NCBI RefSeq assembly: GCF_009707865.1
Contig: NZ_WMBA01000027.1
Location: 1 to 64,000 of the forward strand
Length of the DNA stretch: 64,000 nucleotides
Source: Amycolatopsis pithecellobii
GTDB lineage: Bacteria > Actinomycetota > Actinomycetes > Mycobacteriales > Pseudonocardiaceae
Direction: 5' to 3'
Shown: in pieces, positions 1 through 8,853 of the stretch
How the letters are laid out: the number at the start of each line of letters is the position of its first letter
How positions within the stretch are numbered: position 1 is the stretch's first letter
Made by a program: the position numbers and the translations under genes
Notes under the pieces: model-generated
The model's input: the letters and a program-made list of their open reading frames with translations, nothing else
Told to the model about the DNA's origin: nothing
The model's database searches: none

Positions 1-42
1 GTGCAAACCCGTGAGAAGGCTCGTCAACCAGGAGTCCTACTG

Positions 43-978
43 TTGTCAGTTGTGAGTAACCCTGCGGTCGAGATCACCGGGCTGGTGAAGCGTTACGGCG
101 CGACGACCGCGGTCGACGGCCTCGATCTCAAGATGCACCGCGGCCGGCTGCTGGCCTTGCTCGGGCCGAACGGGGCCGGGAAGACGACCACGGTCGAGAT
201 CTGCGAGGGCTTTCTGCGCGCGGATGCCGGCCGGGTGCGCGTGCTCGGGCTCGACCCGGCGCGGGACGGCGCCGCGCTGCGGCCGCGGATCGGCGTGATG
301 CCGCAAGGCGGTGGCGCGTATCCCGGCGTGCGGGCGGGCGAAATGCTCGGGCTCGTCGCCGCGTGCGCCGCCGAACCCCTGAATCCGGCTTGGCTGCTGG
401 ACATCCTCGGACTGGACGGCGCCCGCCGCACCCCGTTCAAGCGGCTCTCCGGCGGTCAGCAGCAACGCCTGTCACTGGCCTGCGCGCTCGTCGACAGGCC
501 CGAACTGGTGTTCCTCGACGAACCGACCGCCGGCATGGACCCGCAGGCGCGGCGTCTGGTGTGGGATCTGCTGGGCGCACTGCGCGCGGACGGCGTGAGC
601 GTGCTGCTGACGACGCACCTGATGGAAGAGGCGGAAGCACTGGCCGACGACGTGGTGATCGTCGACCACGGCAAAGTCATCGCCGAAGGCACGCCCGCCG
701 CGCTCACCGCCGAGGAAGGCGACGCGGCCCAACTGCGGTTCAAGGCCCGGCCCGGGCTCGACACCGAACTACTGGCGGCCGCACTGCCCGAGGGCTACCG
801 GGTGCACGAACCCGCCCCCGGCACCTACCAGGTGCTCGGCCGCGTCGATCCGCAGGTGGTGTCGACCGTGACGTCGTGGTGCGCGCAGCAGGGCGTGCTC
901 GCCGAGGAACTACACGTGGGCAGGCGGGACCTGGAAGAAGTGTTCCTCGAGCTGACCGGGCGGGAGCTGCGCTCATGA
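43..978 (+). CDS. ABC transporter ATP-binding protein (ABC-2 exporter type)
   Basis: Cytoplasmic ATPase that would power the membrane permease encoded next to it. The Walker A motif GPNGAGKTT, the ABC signature LSGGQQQRLSLA and the Walker B motif ELVFLDEPTAGMD are all present and in order, followed by the switch histidine in LLTTHLMEEAE. The ~310-residue length, with a short C-terminal extension ending in DLEEVFLELTGRE, is typical of DrrA/CcmA-like exporters. I chose TTG at 43 because AGGAG (30-34) lies 8 nt upstream. GTG at 52 is the alternative, and the frame stays open to base 1. The stop overlaps the permease start (ATGA), so the two are co-translated. The substrate is unknown. The pair sits beside ctaA, as in mycobacteria. 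Confidence 0.93.
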   Translation: MSVVSNPAVEITGLVKRYGATTAVDGLDLKMHRGRLLALLGPNGAGKTTTVEICEGFLRADAGRVRVLGLDPARDGAALRPRIGVMPQGGGAYPGVRAGEMLGLVAACAAEPLNPAWLLDILGLDGARRTPFKRLSGGQQQRLSLACALVDRPELVFLDEPTAGMDPQARRLVWDLLGALRADGVSVLLTTHLMEEAEALADDVVIVDHGKVIAEGTPAALTAEEGDAAQLRFKARPGLDTELLAAALPEGYRVHEPAPGTYQVLGRVDPQVVSTVTSWCAQQGVLAEELHVGRRDLEEVFLELTGRELRS

Positions 979-1760
979 GCACCTTCGCCCCCGGCACGTT
1001 CACCCCGAAGCCCGGCGCCGGGCGCCGCAGCCGGATGCTGCTGCGGCACGCCAAGGTCGAGGCGAGCCTGACGCTGCGCAACGGCGAGCAGATCCTGCTG
1101 ACCCTGTTCATCCCGCTGGCCCTGCTGATCGGCCTGACCCTGCTGAACATCGTGCCCTCCGGCGACCTCGGCCCGGTGTCCAAAGTGGACTGGGTGACGC
1201 CGCGGATCTTCGCGCTCGCGGTGATGTCCTCGGCGTTCACCGGGCAGGCCATCGCCCTGGGCTTCGATCGCCGCTACGGCGTGGTCAAGCGGTTGTCCGC
1301 GACGGCGCTGCCGCGCTGGCTGCTGGTGGCCGGGCGGATCGTGGCGGCGCTGGTCGTGGTGGTGCTGCAGGTCGTCGTGCTCGGGGTGGTCGCCGCGGTC
1401 ATGGGCTGGTCCCCGTCCGCCGCCGGGGTCGCCGAGGCGGTGCTGCTGCTGGTGCTCGGCACGCTGAGTTTCGGCGCGCTCGGGGTGCTGCTCGGCGGCT
1501 CCCTGCGGGCCGAGGCGGTGCTGGCGCTGGCGAACATCGTCTGGTTCGCGCTGCTGCTCGGCGGCGGCATCCTGCTCGCCCCGTCCGCACTGCCGGCGGG
1601 CGCGGCGGCGGTCGTGGAGCTGCTGCCGTCCGGGGCGCTGGCCGAAGGGCTGCGCGAGGCGCTGGTGAACGGAACCCTGGCGTGGCAACCGGTTCTCGTG
1701 CTGATCGGCTGGGGTGTGCTCGCCGGCGGCCTCGCCACCCGGACGACGAAGCTGACCTGA
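975..1760 (+). CDS. ABC-2 type transporter permease
   Basis: Integral membrane partner of the upstream ATPase, 261 residues. After a basic cytoplasmic N-terminus (residues 1-35) there are about six hydrophobic segments, beginning with the stretch around LLTLFIPLALLIGLTLL. This fits the ABC-2 membrane fold. The ATG overlaps the ATPase stop by 4 nt. The next gene, ctaA, begins 47 nt further on the same strand, so all three may share a transcript. In M. tuberculosis the equivalent pair also neighbours the heme A synthase gene. That suggests an old association, but the transported substrate is not evident from sequence. Confidence 0.9.
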   Translation: MSTFAPGTFTPKPGAGRRSRMLLRHAKVEASLTLRNGEQILLTLFIPLALLIGLTLLNIVPSGDLGPVSKVDWVTPRIFALAVMSSAFTGQAIALGFDRRYGVVKRLSATALPRWLLVAGRIVAALVVVVLQVVVLGVVAAVMGWSPSAAGVAEAVLLLVLGTLSFGALGVLLGGSLRAEAVLALANIVWFALLLGGGILLAPSALPAGAAAVVELLPSGALAEGLREALVNGTLAWQPVLVLIGWGVLAGGLATRTTKLT

Positions 1761-1807
1761 GCGACCCGTCTCCGCGGGACCAAAGTCCCGGCGCTTATTC
1801 TCGGTTC

Positions 1808-2782
1808 GTGGCTTTGAACTCGCTCGTCGCCCGGTTGCCCTATCCCTCGCGCGGCGTGCAGAAAGGCGTCGGCCTCGCCGCGATCGTGGCGCAGGCCGGC
1901 ATCGGCGTGACCGGGTCGGTCGTCCGGGTCACCGGCTCCGGCCTCGGCTGCCGGACCTGGCCGCAGTGCCAGCCCGGCAGCATGGTGCCGGTGCGCCACG
2001 ACGAGCTGCACGCGGTCACGCAGTGGATCGAGTTCAGTAACCGGCTGCTCACCGGGCTCGTCATCGCCGTCGCCGCGATCGCGGTGCTCACGGCCTGGCG
2101 GGTGCACGCCGACCATCCCCGCAAGCGGCTGCTCGCGCTGGCATGGACGATGCCGGGCGGGGTGGTCCTGCAGGCCGTCGTCGGCGGCATGACCGTGCTG
2201 GCGAAACTGGAATGGTGGACCGTCGCGATCCACTTCCTCGCCTCCACTCCCCTGATCTGGTGCGCGGTCCTGCTGCTGCACGGGTTCCTCGAAGGCGACG
2301 AACCACCGCGTCCGCTCGTGCCGCCCGCCGCCCGCACATTGCTGGTGGTGCTCACTGTCGCGATGTGGGCGGTCCTGGTCGCCGGCACGACGGTCACCGG
2401 TGCGGGCCCGCACGGTGGCGACCCCGACACCCACCGGCTGGACGCGCCCATCGAAACCCTCGCCAGGGTCCACAGTGGACTTCTCGTCGGGTACCTGCTC
2501 GTCCTCGCCGTGTTCGGGCTGATGCTGCTGCGCGCGGGTGCGCCGAAACGGCTGTGGCAGCGTTACGCCGCGGTGTGGCTGGTCGCCGTCGCACAAGGCA
2601 TCCTCGGCTTCGTGCAGTACGCCCTGGGGGTGCCGGAAGCCCTGGTTTCCTTGCACGTGCTGGGTTCCGCGCTCGTCATCATCACCACGGCCGCGCTGTG
2701 GTGCGCCGCCCGTGACCGGGGTGCTCCCGCGCCGCGGGCGAACTTCCCGGAACCGGCAGGCGAACTGACGGCAGCCGGCTGA
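1808..2782 (+). CDS. ctaA: Heme A synthase (COX15/CtaA family)
   Basis: Membrane enzyme that oxidises the C8 methyl of heme O to heme A for the aa3 cytochrome c oxidase. The 324-residue protein has about eight hydrophobic segments. It carries the family motif VRVTGSGLGCRTWPQC near residue 40 with its paired cysteines, plus conserved histidines in the membrane (for example in the VHSGLLVGYLL and LHVLGSALV regions). GTG at 1808 gives the expected N-terminus; a longer frame back to 1682 runs into the permease gene and is unlikely. CtaB, which supplies heme O, is encoded at 29684-30664. In mycobacteria these genes are close neighbours, and here about 27 kb of other genes separates them. Confidence 0.94.
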   Translation: MALNSLVARLPYPSRGVQKGVGLAAIVAQAGIGVTGSVVRVTGSGLGCRTWPQCQPGSMVPVRHDELHAVTQWIEFSNRLLTGLVIAVAAIAVLTAWRVHADHPRKRLLALAWTMPGGVVLQAVVGGMTVLAKLEWWTVAIHFLASTPLIWCAVLLLHGFLEGDEPPRPLVPPAARTLLVVLTVAMWAVLVAGTTVTGAGPHGGDPDTHRLDAPIETLARVHSGLLVGYLLVLAVFGLMLLRAGAPKRLWQRYAAVWLVAVAQGILGFVQYALGVPEALVSLHVLGSALVIITTAALWCAARDRGAPAPRANFPEPAGELTAAG

Positions 2783-2919
2783 AATGTCCCGACCACCAGA
2801 AATCATCCTGCCGTAATGCCATCGCGGCCCGATCGCCAGAACCGGGTACTAGGCTCGGCAGTACCAGGCGCGGATTGTCCGTTTTCCGCGCAGGAACCGG
2901 AGTGAGGTCAGAAGCCCGC

Positions 2920-3855
2920 ATGAGTGCCACCGACATCCGCCCCGGCGCGAAGCCGCTGATTTCGCACCGCCGGGGCACCGGCCAGATGCTCGTGCTCAAG
3001 GCGTTCCTACTGGTCCCCTTCGTGGCTTTGATCGCCGCGCTGCCACTGGCCTGGGGCTGGGGACTGAACTGGGTCGACCTGGCGCTCGCCGCGGTGTTCT
3101 ACGTCCTGGGAACGCTCGGCGTGACCGTCGGGTACCACCGCTATTTCACGCACGGTGCGTTCAAGGCGGCCCGGCCGCTGCGGGTCGCGCTGGCGATCGC
3201 GGGCAGCATGGCGGTGCAGGGGTCGGTGATCTTCTGGGTGGCCAGCCACCGCCGGCACCACGCGTTCGCCGACCGGGAGGGCGATCCGCACTCGCCGTGG
3301 CTGTTCGGCACCTCACCGGTGGCGCTCGTGCGCGGGTTCTGGCACGCGCACATGGGCTGGATGTTCCAGCGGGAGGTCACCAACTACGACCGGTTCGCCC
3401 CGGATCTCGTGGCCGATCGCGACCTGCGGGTGGTGAACCGGTACTTCTGGCTGTGGATCACGTTGAGCCTGGCGCTGCCCGCGGTGCTGGGCGGCCTGCT
3501 GAGCTGGTCGTGGTGGGGCGCGGTGACCGGGTTCTTCTGGGCTGGGCTGGTGCGGATCGCGTTCCTGCACCACGTGACCTGGTCGGTGAACTCGATCTGC
3601 CACATGATCGGTGACCGCCCGTTCGCCAGCCGGGACAAGGCGGCCAACTTCTGGCCGCTGGCGATCCTGTCGATGGGCGAGTCCTGGCACAACTCGCACC
3701 ACGCCGACCCGACCTGCGCCCGGCACGGCGTGCTGCGCGGCCAGGTCGACGTGTCGGCGCGGGTGATCTGGTTCTTCGAGAAGGTGCGCTGGGCCTGGGA
3801 TGTCCGGTGGCCCAAGGCGGAACGCCTCGCCGCGAAGCGCGCCAAGGCGGCCTAG
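2920..3855 (+). CDS. Acyl-CoA / fatty acid delta-9 type desaturase
   Basis: Membrane di-iron desaturase that introduces a cis double bond into fatty acyl chains. All three histidine boxes are visible: HRYFTH (residues 73-78), HRRHH (110-114) and HNSHH near residue 250, the last in the context SWHNSHHADPT. Hydrophobic segments surround the boxes, and the 311-residue length is normal for actinobacterial DesA3/Ole1-like enzymes. ATG at 2920 (MSATD) is preferred, with GAGG about 12 nt upstream; the frame is open from 2875. The last 4 nt overlap the 3' end of the convergent MFS gene. Whether it modifies membrane lipids or a product of the adjacent NRPS locus cannot be told. Confidence 0.93.
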   Translation: MSATDIRPGAKPLISHRRGTGQMLVLKAFLLVPFVALIAALPLAWGWGLNWVDLALAAVFYVLGTLGVTVGYHRYFTHGAFKAARPLRVALAIAGSMAVQGSVIFWVASHRRHHAFADREGDPHSPWLFGTSPVALVRGFWHAHMGWMFQREVTNYDRFAPDLVADRDLRVVNRYFWLWITLSLALPAVLGGLLSWSWWGAVTGFFWAGLVRIAFLHHVTWSVNSICHMIGDRPFASRDKAANFWPLAILSMGESWHNSHHADPTCARHGVLRGQVDVSARVIWFFEKVRWAWDVRWPKAERLAAKRAKAA

Positions 3856-5228
3856 CCGCTGGTCTGCCGCCCGGCCGGCGCCAGGTGCCGTGCTTCCGGC
3901 AGGGCACCGGTCGTGGCCCAGGCCAGCAGCAGCACCGTCGCACCACAGCCGGCGATCACCCACCATGCCGTGGTGGTGCGGCCCGCGGCGATCAGCGCAC
4001 CGGCCGTCGCGACGCCGAGCGCCGAGCCGACCTGCCGGCCGGCCGCGACGATCGCGGCCGCGACCCCGGCCTGGTCGCGGGGAAGCCCGGAAACGGCGGT
4101 GTTGGTGATCGGGGCGTTCACGAAGCCGAAACCGATGCCGAACAGCACGAAGGCGGGATAAATCAGCACGTCGCTGCTCTCGGCGTGCGCGGCGGCCAGC
4201 AGGATTCCGGCCGCGGTCAGCCCGGCGCCCGCGACCAGCAGCGGCAGGCGGGGACCGTAGCCGGCGAGCAGCCGGCCGGACAGCGGCGAACTCACCAGGC
4301 CCATGGCGGCCATCGGCACCATGTGCACGCCCGCTTCGAGCGCGGAAAACCCACGCTCGCCCTGGAAATACAGGGTGGTGGCGAAGAGGAACCCGCCGAG
4401 TGCGGCGAAGGCGCACACCGCGGTGATCATCGCGCCGGTGAACGAGGCCCGGCGGAACAACCGCAGTTCGATCAACGGCTCGGCGCGGCGGGGTTCGTAG
4501 ATCAGCAGGCCGACGAGCGCGACCACGGCGACGGCCGCCCCGGCCAGCGGCGCCCGGCCCCCGGACGGTGCTTCGATGACGGCGTAGGTCACCGACCCCA
4601 GCAGTGTGATGACCAGCAACTGGCCCACCGGATCCACCCGGCGGGGGCGCGCCGCCCTGGACTCGGGCACGAACCGCGTCGCCAGCACCAGCGCGGCGAG
4701 TCCGATCGGGACGTTGACCCAGAAGATCGCCCGCCAGCCGATGGTCTCGACCAGCGCCCCGCCGAGGATCGGCCCGGTCGTCATGCTGATCCCCGCCACG
4801 CCGCCCCACCAGCCGATCGCCCGCGCCCGCTCGCGCGGGTCGACGAAAGTATTGGTGACGATGGCCATCGCGACCGGGTTCAACATGGCGCCGCCGACGG
4901 CTTGCAGCACCCGGAACACCACCAGCCACGGCAGACTCGGCGCGAGAGCGCACAACGCCGAGCCGAAGGCGAACGAGGCCAGCCCGATGCGGAACACCCG
5001 GCGCCGGCCGATCCGGTCCGCGGTCGACCCGCCGAGCATGAGCAGCGAAGCCAGCACCACGAGATAGGCATCGATCGTCCATTGCAGACCCGCAACCGAC
5101 GCGTGCAGTTCCCGTCGCAGCGAGGGCAACGCCACGTTGAGCACTGTGTTGTCGAGGCTGACGACGAACAATCCCGCGCAGCAGATCGCGAGGATGACCC
5201 ACCGCTGCCGTGCGCCGGGCTCGGTCAT
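3852..5228 (-). CDS. MFS drug/metabolite exporter (DHA2-like, EmrB/QacA type)
   Basis: Proton-driven efflux permease of the inner membrane, 458 residues. The N-terminal segment SLDNTVLNVALPSL and the following QWTIDAYLV are typical of the DHA2 group, and GSTADRIGRRR is the cytoplasmic loop 2-3 motif of MFS carriers. It is the last gene of the minus-strand dihydroxybenzoate/NRPS operon, and its ATG overlaps the NRPS stop by 4 nt (ATGA). That placement makes it the probable exporter of the operon's product, as in many siderophore clusters. This role is inferred from position only; no substrate motif is visible. Confidence 0.92.
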   Translation of the reverse strand: MTEPGARQRWVILAICCAGLFVVSLDNTVLNVALPSLRRELHASVAGLQWTIDAYLVVLASLLMLGGSTADRIGRRRVFRIGLASFAFGSALCALAPSLPWLVVFRVLQAVGGAMLNPVAMAIVTNTFVDPRERARAIGWWGGVAGISMTTGPILGGALVETIGWRAIFWVNVPIGLAALVLATRFVPESRAARPRRVDPVGQLLVITLLGSVTYAVIEAPSGGRAPLAGAAVAVVALVGLLIYEPRRAEPLIELRLFRRASFTGAMITAVCAFAALGGFLFATTLYFQGERGFSALEAGVHMVPMAAMGLVSSPLSGRLLAGYGPRLPLLVAGAGLTAAGILLAAAHAESSDVLIYPAFVLFGIGFGFVNAPITNTAVSGLPRDQAGVAAAIVAAGRQVGSALGVATAGALIAAGRTTTAWWVIAGCGATVLLLAWATTGALPEARHLAPAGRQTSG

Positions 5229-8194
5229 ACGTCCGCGAGATTCGTCCGCAGCAGGCCGAGGAACTCCTCGCGCAGCTGATGTAGTTGGGCCTCGTCCATG
5301 AGCGCGTACCGGGTGTGCAGGTCGAAGGCGGCCGACTCCCCCGCTCGGCGCAGATAGCCCAGCAGGTCGAACTTCACCCCGCAGCCCAGATCCCGGTAGC
5401 TGGGCCGCCGCAACGTCGCCGCCTGGTCGGGTGGGACGTCCATCAGCGAGATGGCCACCGTGGTCAGCGGAAAGCGGTCGTCGTCGGGCTCGGCGCCGAC
5501 GTCGGCCATCACCTGGTCGTATTGGTAGTCCTGGTTTTCCATCGCACGGACGGTGCGTTCCTGCAGCCGCTGTACGAGGTCGGTGAAGGAGTTTTCCTCG
5601 CCCGAGCGGTGCCGGATGCCGACCAGGGAAATGAAATTTCCGATGAGATGCTGGAACTCGGGACGGGTCCGGCCGGCCGCCGGGGTGGCGACCACCAGGT
5701 CCGCCCGGCCGTACAGCTCGTGGACCAGCAGGAAATACGCGGCGAAGTAGACGGAGAAAGCGGTTACACCTTGCGCGCGGGCGAACCGGTCCACCTGTGC
5801 GGTCAGGTCGTCGTCGATCGGGAACTGGTAGGCCACCCCCCTGGCCGGATCCTCGACCGCGTGCCGGACCGGCAGCAACGGCCGTTCGTATCGGTCCGCG
5901 AAGACCTCTCGCCAGTATTCGCGCGGCGCCGGGTCGTCGCCTCGTTCCGCCCGCCATGCGATGTAGTCGCGGTAGGAGATGGGCAGCGGCGGCAGCTTTT
6001 CCGGCGGAGTCCCGCCGAGCACTGCGGTCAGCTCCCGCCGGAACAGCTGCTGGCTGAACCCGTCGGAGACGAGGTGATGGACGTTCCACAGCAGGGTGGC
6101 GCGGTCGTGAAACCGCACCAGGGTCGCCCGGAACAACGGCGGCGCGGCTGTCGGCAGCAGCGTGTAGGACTCCGCGATCCGGAGGCGGTCGACATTCGCG
6201 GTGTACTGCTCCTCGGACAGGTGCGACAGATCGACGGTCTCAACGGTGAAATCCACGCTGTCGGCGAAGTGCTGGACGTCTCCGTCGAACCAGGCACGGA
6301 GGCTGTCGTGGCGGTCCACCACCACACCGAGCGCCCTGTGCACCGCGGCCGCGTCCGTGCCGTCAGGCAACGTGAACAAGGCAGGCATGTTGGCCCAGGT
6401 GCGGTTGCCCTCGGGCAGGAAAACGTTGCGGTAGCGGCGTTGTTGCGGAGACAGTCCAGTGGTCGCCACCGGCTCCCGCCGGGGAATCGGCGCCTGCTCG
6501 TCGGCGGCCCGCGCGCGGACCGCGGCCAGCAGGTTGGCCGGCGTGCGCAGCTGGTAGATCTCCCGCATCTCGATCCGGCGTCCGGTGGCATTGAGCAGCC
6601 GGGTGCTCAATTCGGCGGAGTCGAGCGAAGTACCACCGAGAACGAAGAAGTCGGCGTCGGCGGACACGGAACCGAGCACTGCCTCGAAGGCGTCGAACAC
6701 CGCCCTGCCCACGGAATCGAGGCTCTCGCGGTCGTGCGACTCGGGACCGGTGGCGAGCGGGTCCGGGAGCGCAGACCGGTCGATCTTGCCGTTGGCCGCG
6801 AGCGGAAGTTGGGGCAGGCTCAGGAAAACCGACGGTACCTGGGCTGCGGGAAGCCGCTCCCCCAGCCACGTGCGCAGGTCCTCTCCGGCGGCGGCACCGA
6901 CGTAGTAGGCCGCCAGGTAGGTGGCGCCGTCGGGCCGGGTCCGCGCGGTCACCACGGCGTCGCGGACTTCGCGGTGGCCGCGGAGCAACGCGGTGAGCCC
7001 TTCCAGCTCGACCCGGTTGCCGTTGATCTTCACCTGGAAGTCCGCCCGCCCACGCAGGTGCAGCAGGCCGTCCCCGTCCACCACACCGAGATCACCGGTG
7101 CGATACCAGACTTCCCCGCTTTCGGAGACGAATCGCCGGGCTGTCTCGTCCGGGTCGTCGAGGTACCCGCCGGTGCGGTGCGGAGTGCTGATCCACACCT
7201 CCTCGTCGACGAGGCGGAAGTCCGTTTCGGGAAGCGGGCGGCCCACCGGCTGGATGCCAGGAACCGGTTCCCCGATCTCGTGGCTGAACTTGGCGAGGGT
7301 GGTTTCGGTGGGACCGTAGAGATTCACCACGCGAGTGTGTGGAAACTGCTGTCGCCAGGCCGTGACGGTGGTGTCGGGCAGTGGTTCGCCCGCGAGGAAT
7401 GACAGCCTCAGCGCGGCCTGCTCCCTCGCCGGGGCCGCCGTCGCGAGCCAGCGCGCGGCGAGGCTCGGCACGGTGTGCACGACGGTGATCCCGGCCTCGC
7501 GCAGCCAGCCGATTATCCCTCCATTGTGGACAGCGACGTTGTCCGGTGGGACGCAGATGGTGGCGCCGGCGGCCAAGGGGGTGAACACATCCCGGAGGAC
7601 GACGTCGAAGGAGAGCGCGGTGAGCTGGGCGAATCGGTCGCCGGGACCGATGGCGAACCGATCCCGTTGCCAGCGCACGAAGTGGGCGATCGCCGACTGC
7701 CGCCCCACGACCGCCTTCGGGGTCCCGGTCGTGCCCGAGGTGAAGAAGATGTACGAGCCCACACCCGGTTCGCCGGCGTGGACGGGCAGGGCGTCGAGGA
7801 CTTCGCCGGTGCTCGTGATCCGGTGCACCGGCAACTCGGCCGGAAGACCGGTCGCGGAGGTTTCGTCGGTCACGAGGACGAGATCGGCCGCAGCACGTTC
7901 GGTCATGAACACACGGCGAGCCGCGGGCAGTTCGGGATCCACGGTGACCAACCGCACCGGTGCGGTCATCGCGGCCAGCACCGCGACCACGAAACCCGTG
8001 CCCCGCCGTCCGGTGACGGCCACCGTGGCGGCACCGGCGTCGCGCAGCCCTGAGGCGAGCGCGTCGGCTGCGTCGACCAGCTCCCGGTAAGTGAGGCTAG
8101 CCTCGGGGGCCTCCACCGCGACCGCCTCCGGGTGGCCTGCCGCGACTTCCCGCACGAGATCGGCAAGCGGGGCAAGGGATTCCAGCGATACCAC
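5225..8194 (-). CDS. Nonribosomal peptide synthetase, adenylation-carrier-condensation (A-T-C)
   Basis: Single-module synthetase of 989 residues. The adenylation domain spans about 1-475, with A3 TSGTTGTPK (152-160), A5 NLYGPTETT (291-299), A7 YRTGD (364-368), A8 starting GRADFQVKI (382) and the A10 lysine K470 in NGKIDR. The carrier domain has LGGTSLDS with the phosphopantetheine serine S523. A condensation domain occupies about 575-989 with active-site HHLVSDG (706-712). Asp197 in SFDVVLRDVF takes the place of the amino-group-binding Asp, pointing to an alpha-amino acid substrate and not an aryl acid. There is no thioesterase and no leading C domain. The start is GTG 8194, with AGGAG 6 nt upstream. 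It lies 14 nt after the isochorismatase gene, so the product probably combines dihydroxybenzoate with an amino acid (inference). Confidence 0.93.
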   Translation of the reverse strand: MVSLESLAPLADLVREVAAGHPEAVAVEAPEASLTYRELVDAADALASGLRDAGAATVAVTGRRGTGFVVAVLAAMTAPVRLVTVDPELPAARRVFMTERAAADLVLVTDETSATGLPAELPVHRITSTGEVLDALPVHAGEPGVGSYIFFTSGTTGTPKAVVGRQSAIAHFVRWQRDRFAIGPGDRFAQLTALSFDVVLRDVFTPLAAGATICVPPDNVAVHNGGIIGWLREAGITVVHTVPSLAARWLATAAPAREQAALRLSFLAGEPLPDTTVTAWRQQFPHTRVVNLYGPTETTLAKFSHEIGEPVPGIQPVGRPLPETDFRLVDEEVWISTPHRTGGYLDDPDETARRFVSESGEVWYRTGDLGVVDGDGLLHLRGRADFQVKINGNRVELEGLTALLRGHREVRDAVVTARTRPDGATYLAAYYVGAAAGEDLRTWLGERLPAAQVPSVFLSLPQLPLAANGKIDRSALPDPLATGPESHDRESLDSVGRAVFDAFEAVLGSVSADADFFVLGGTSLDSAELSTRLLNATGRRIEMREIYQLRTPANLLAAVRARAADEQAPIPRREPVATTGLSPQQRRYRNVFLPEGNRTWANMPALFTLPDGTDAAAVHRALGVVVDRHDSLRAWFDGDVQHFADSVDFTVETVDLSHLSEEQYTANVDRLRIAESYTLLPTAAPPLFRATLVRFHDRATLLWNVHHLVSDGFSQQLFRRELTAVLGGTPPEKLPPLPISYRDYIAWRAERGDDPAPREYWREVFADRYERPLLPVRHAVEDPARGVAYQFPIDDDLTAQVDRFARAQGVTAFSVYFAAYFLLVHELYGRADLVVATPAAGRTRPEFQHLIGNFISLVGIRHRSGEENSFTDLVQRLQERTVRAMENQDYQYDQVMADVGAEPDDDRFPLTTVAISLMDVPPDQAATLRRPSYRDLGCGVKFDLLGYLRRAGESAAFDLHTRYALMDEAQLHQLREEFLGLLRTNLADV

Positions 8195-8208
8195 GACGTT
8201 CTCCTGTT

Positions 8209-8853
8209 CTACCCGCGCGGTAGTTCGGCCAGCATTTCGTCGACGGTCACCACGCGGGCGCAGCGCCCGGCCGCGTAGCGAAGCGCAAGGTCGTGCTCTT
8301 CACGGGAGAAATCCGCGGTCGCGTCCGCCACCAGAAACGCCTCGATGTCACGCATGAACGCGTCGGTCGCGGTCATCAGGCAACCGATGTGCGCGTAGAT
8401 TCCGGTCACCACAAGCTGATCCCGGCCCCAAGCGTCGAGCAGCCCGGCCAACTCGGTGCGGTGAAAGGCGTTGTAGCGCCATTTGGTCAGTTTCGTGTCG
8501 CCCGGCAATGGAGCGAGGTCGTCCACGATCGCGGCGTCACCCTCCGCCGAACCGACCCCGGCACCCCACATGTCCAGCTGCAACCCCCGCTGCTGGGGAG
8601 TCTGACCACCTGGCTGCGCCGAGTACACGACCGGCACGCCGAGCTCACGACACCGCGCGATGAGCGACCGGATGCCCTCGATCAGCTCCGTCAACGGGCT
8701 GGCTCCGGCGGGAAAGGCCCGGACGAAGTGGTTTTGCATGTCATGGACCAGCAGCACGGCACGGTCCGGGTCACACTTCCAGCCGACCCGGTTGGCCGGC
8801 AGCTCCGCCGCGGTAGGCATCCGGTACGGCGCGATCGAAGGCAGACCACTCAC
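8209..8853 (-). CDS. dhbB: Isochorismatase, stand-alone (EntB N-domain/DhbB/PhzD-like)
   Basis: Hydrolyses the enol ether of isochorismate to 2,3-dihydro-2,3-dihydroxybenzoate and pyruvate. The 214-residue protein aligns end to end with the isochorismatase domain. It has Asp38 in LLVHDMQ, Lys124 in LTKWRY and the motif [16 protein letters not shown], in which Gly157 takes the place of the cysteine nucleophile of related amidases, as expected in true isochorismatases. The C-terminal aryl carrier domain of EntB and DhbB is absent, so no site here can hold an aryl thioester. GTG at 8853 overlaps the upstream isochorismate synthase stop (GTGA). A PhzD-type role on 2-amino-2-deoxyisochorismate is the alternative, but the DhbA gene in the operon argues for dihydroxybenzoate. 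Confidence 0.92.
   Translation of the reverse strand: MSGLPSIAPYRMPTAAELPANRVGWKCDPDRAVLLVHDMQNHFVRAFPAGASPLTELIEGIRSLIARCRELGVPVVYSAQPGGQTPQQRGLQLDMWGAGVGSAEGDAAIVDDLAPLPGDTKLTKWRYNAFHRTELAGLLDAWGRDQLVVTGIYAHIGCLMTATDAFMRDIEAFLVADATADFSREEHDLALRYAAGRCARVVTVDEMLAELPRG

Noticed and set aside
3807-7402. Long plus-strand open frames opposite the MFS and NRPS genes
   Set aside because: High third-position GC leaves antisense frames open. Their translations are Arg/Pro/Gly/His-rich with no domain motifs, while the minus strand encodes complete recognisable proteins.
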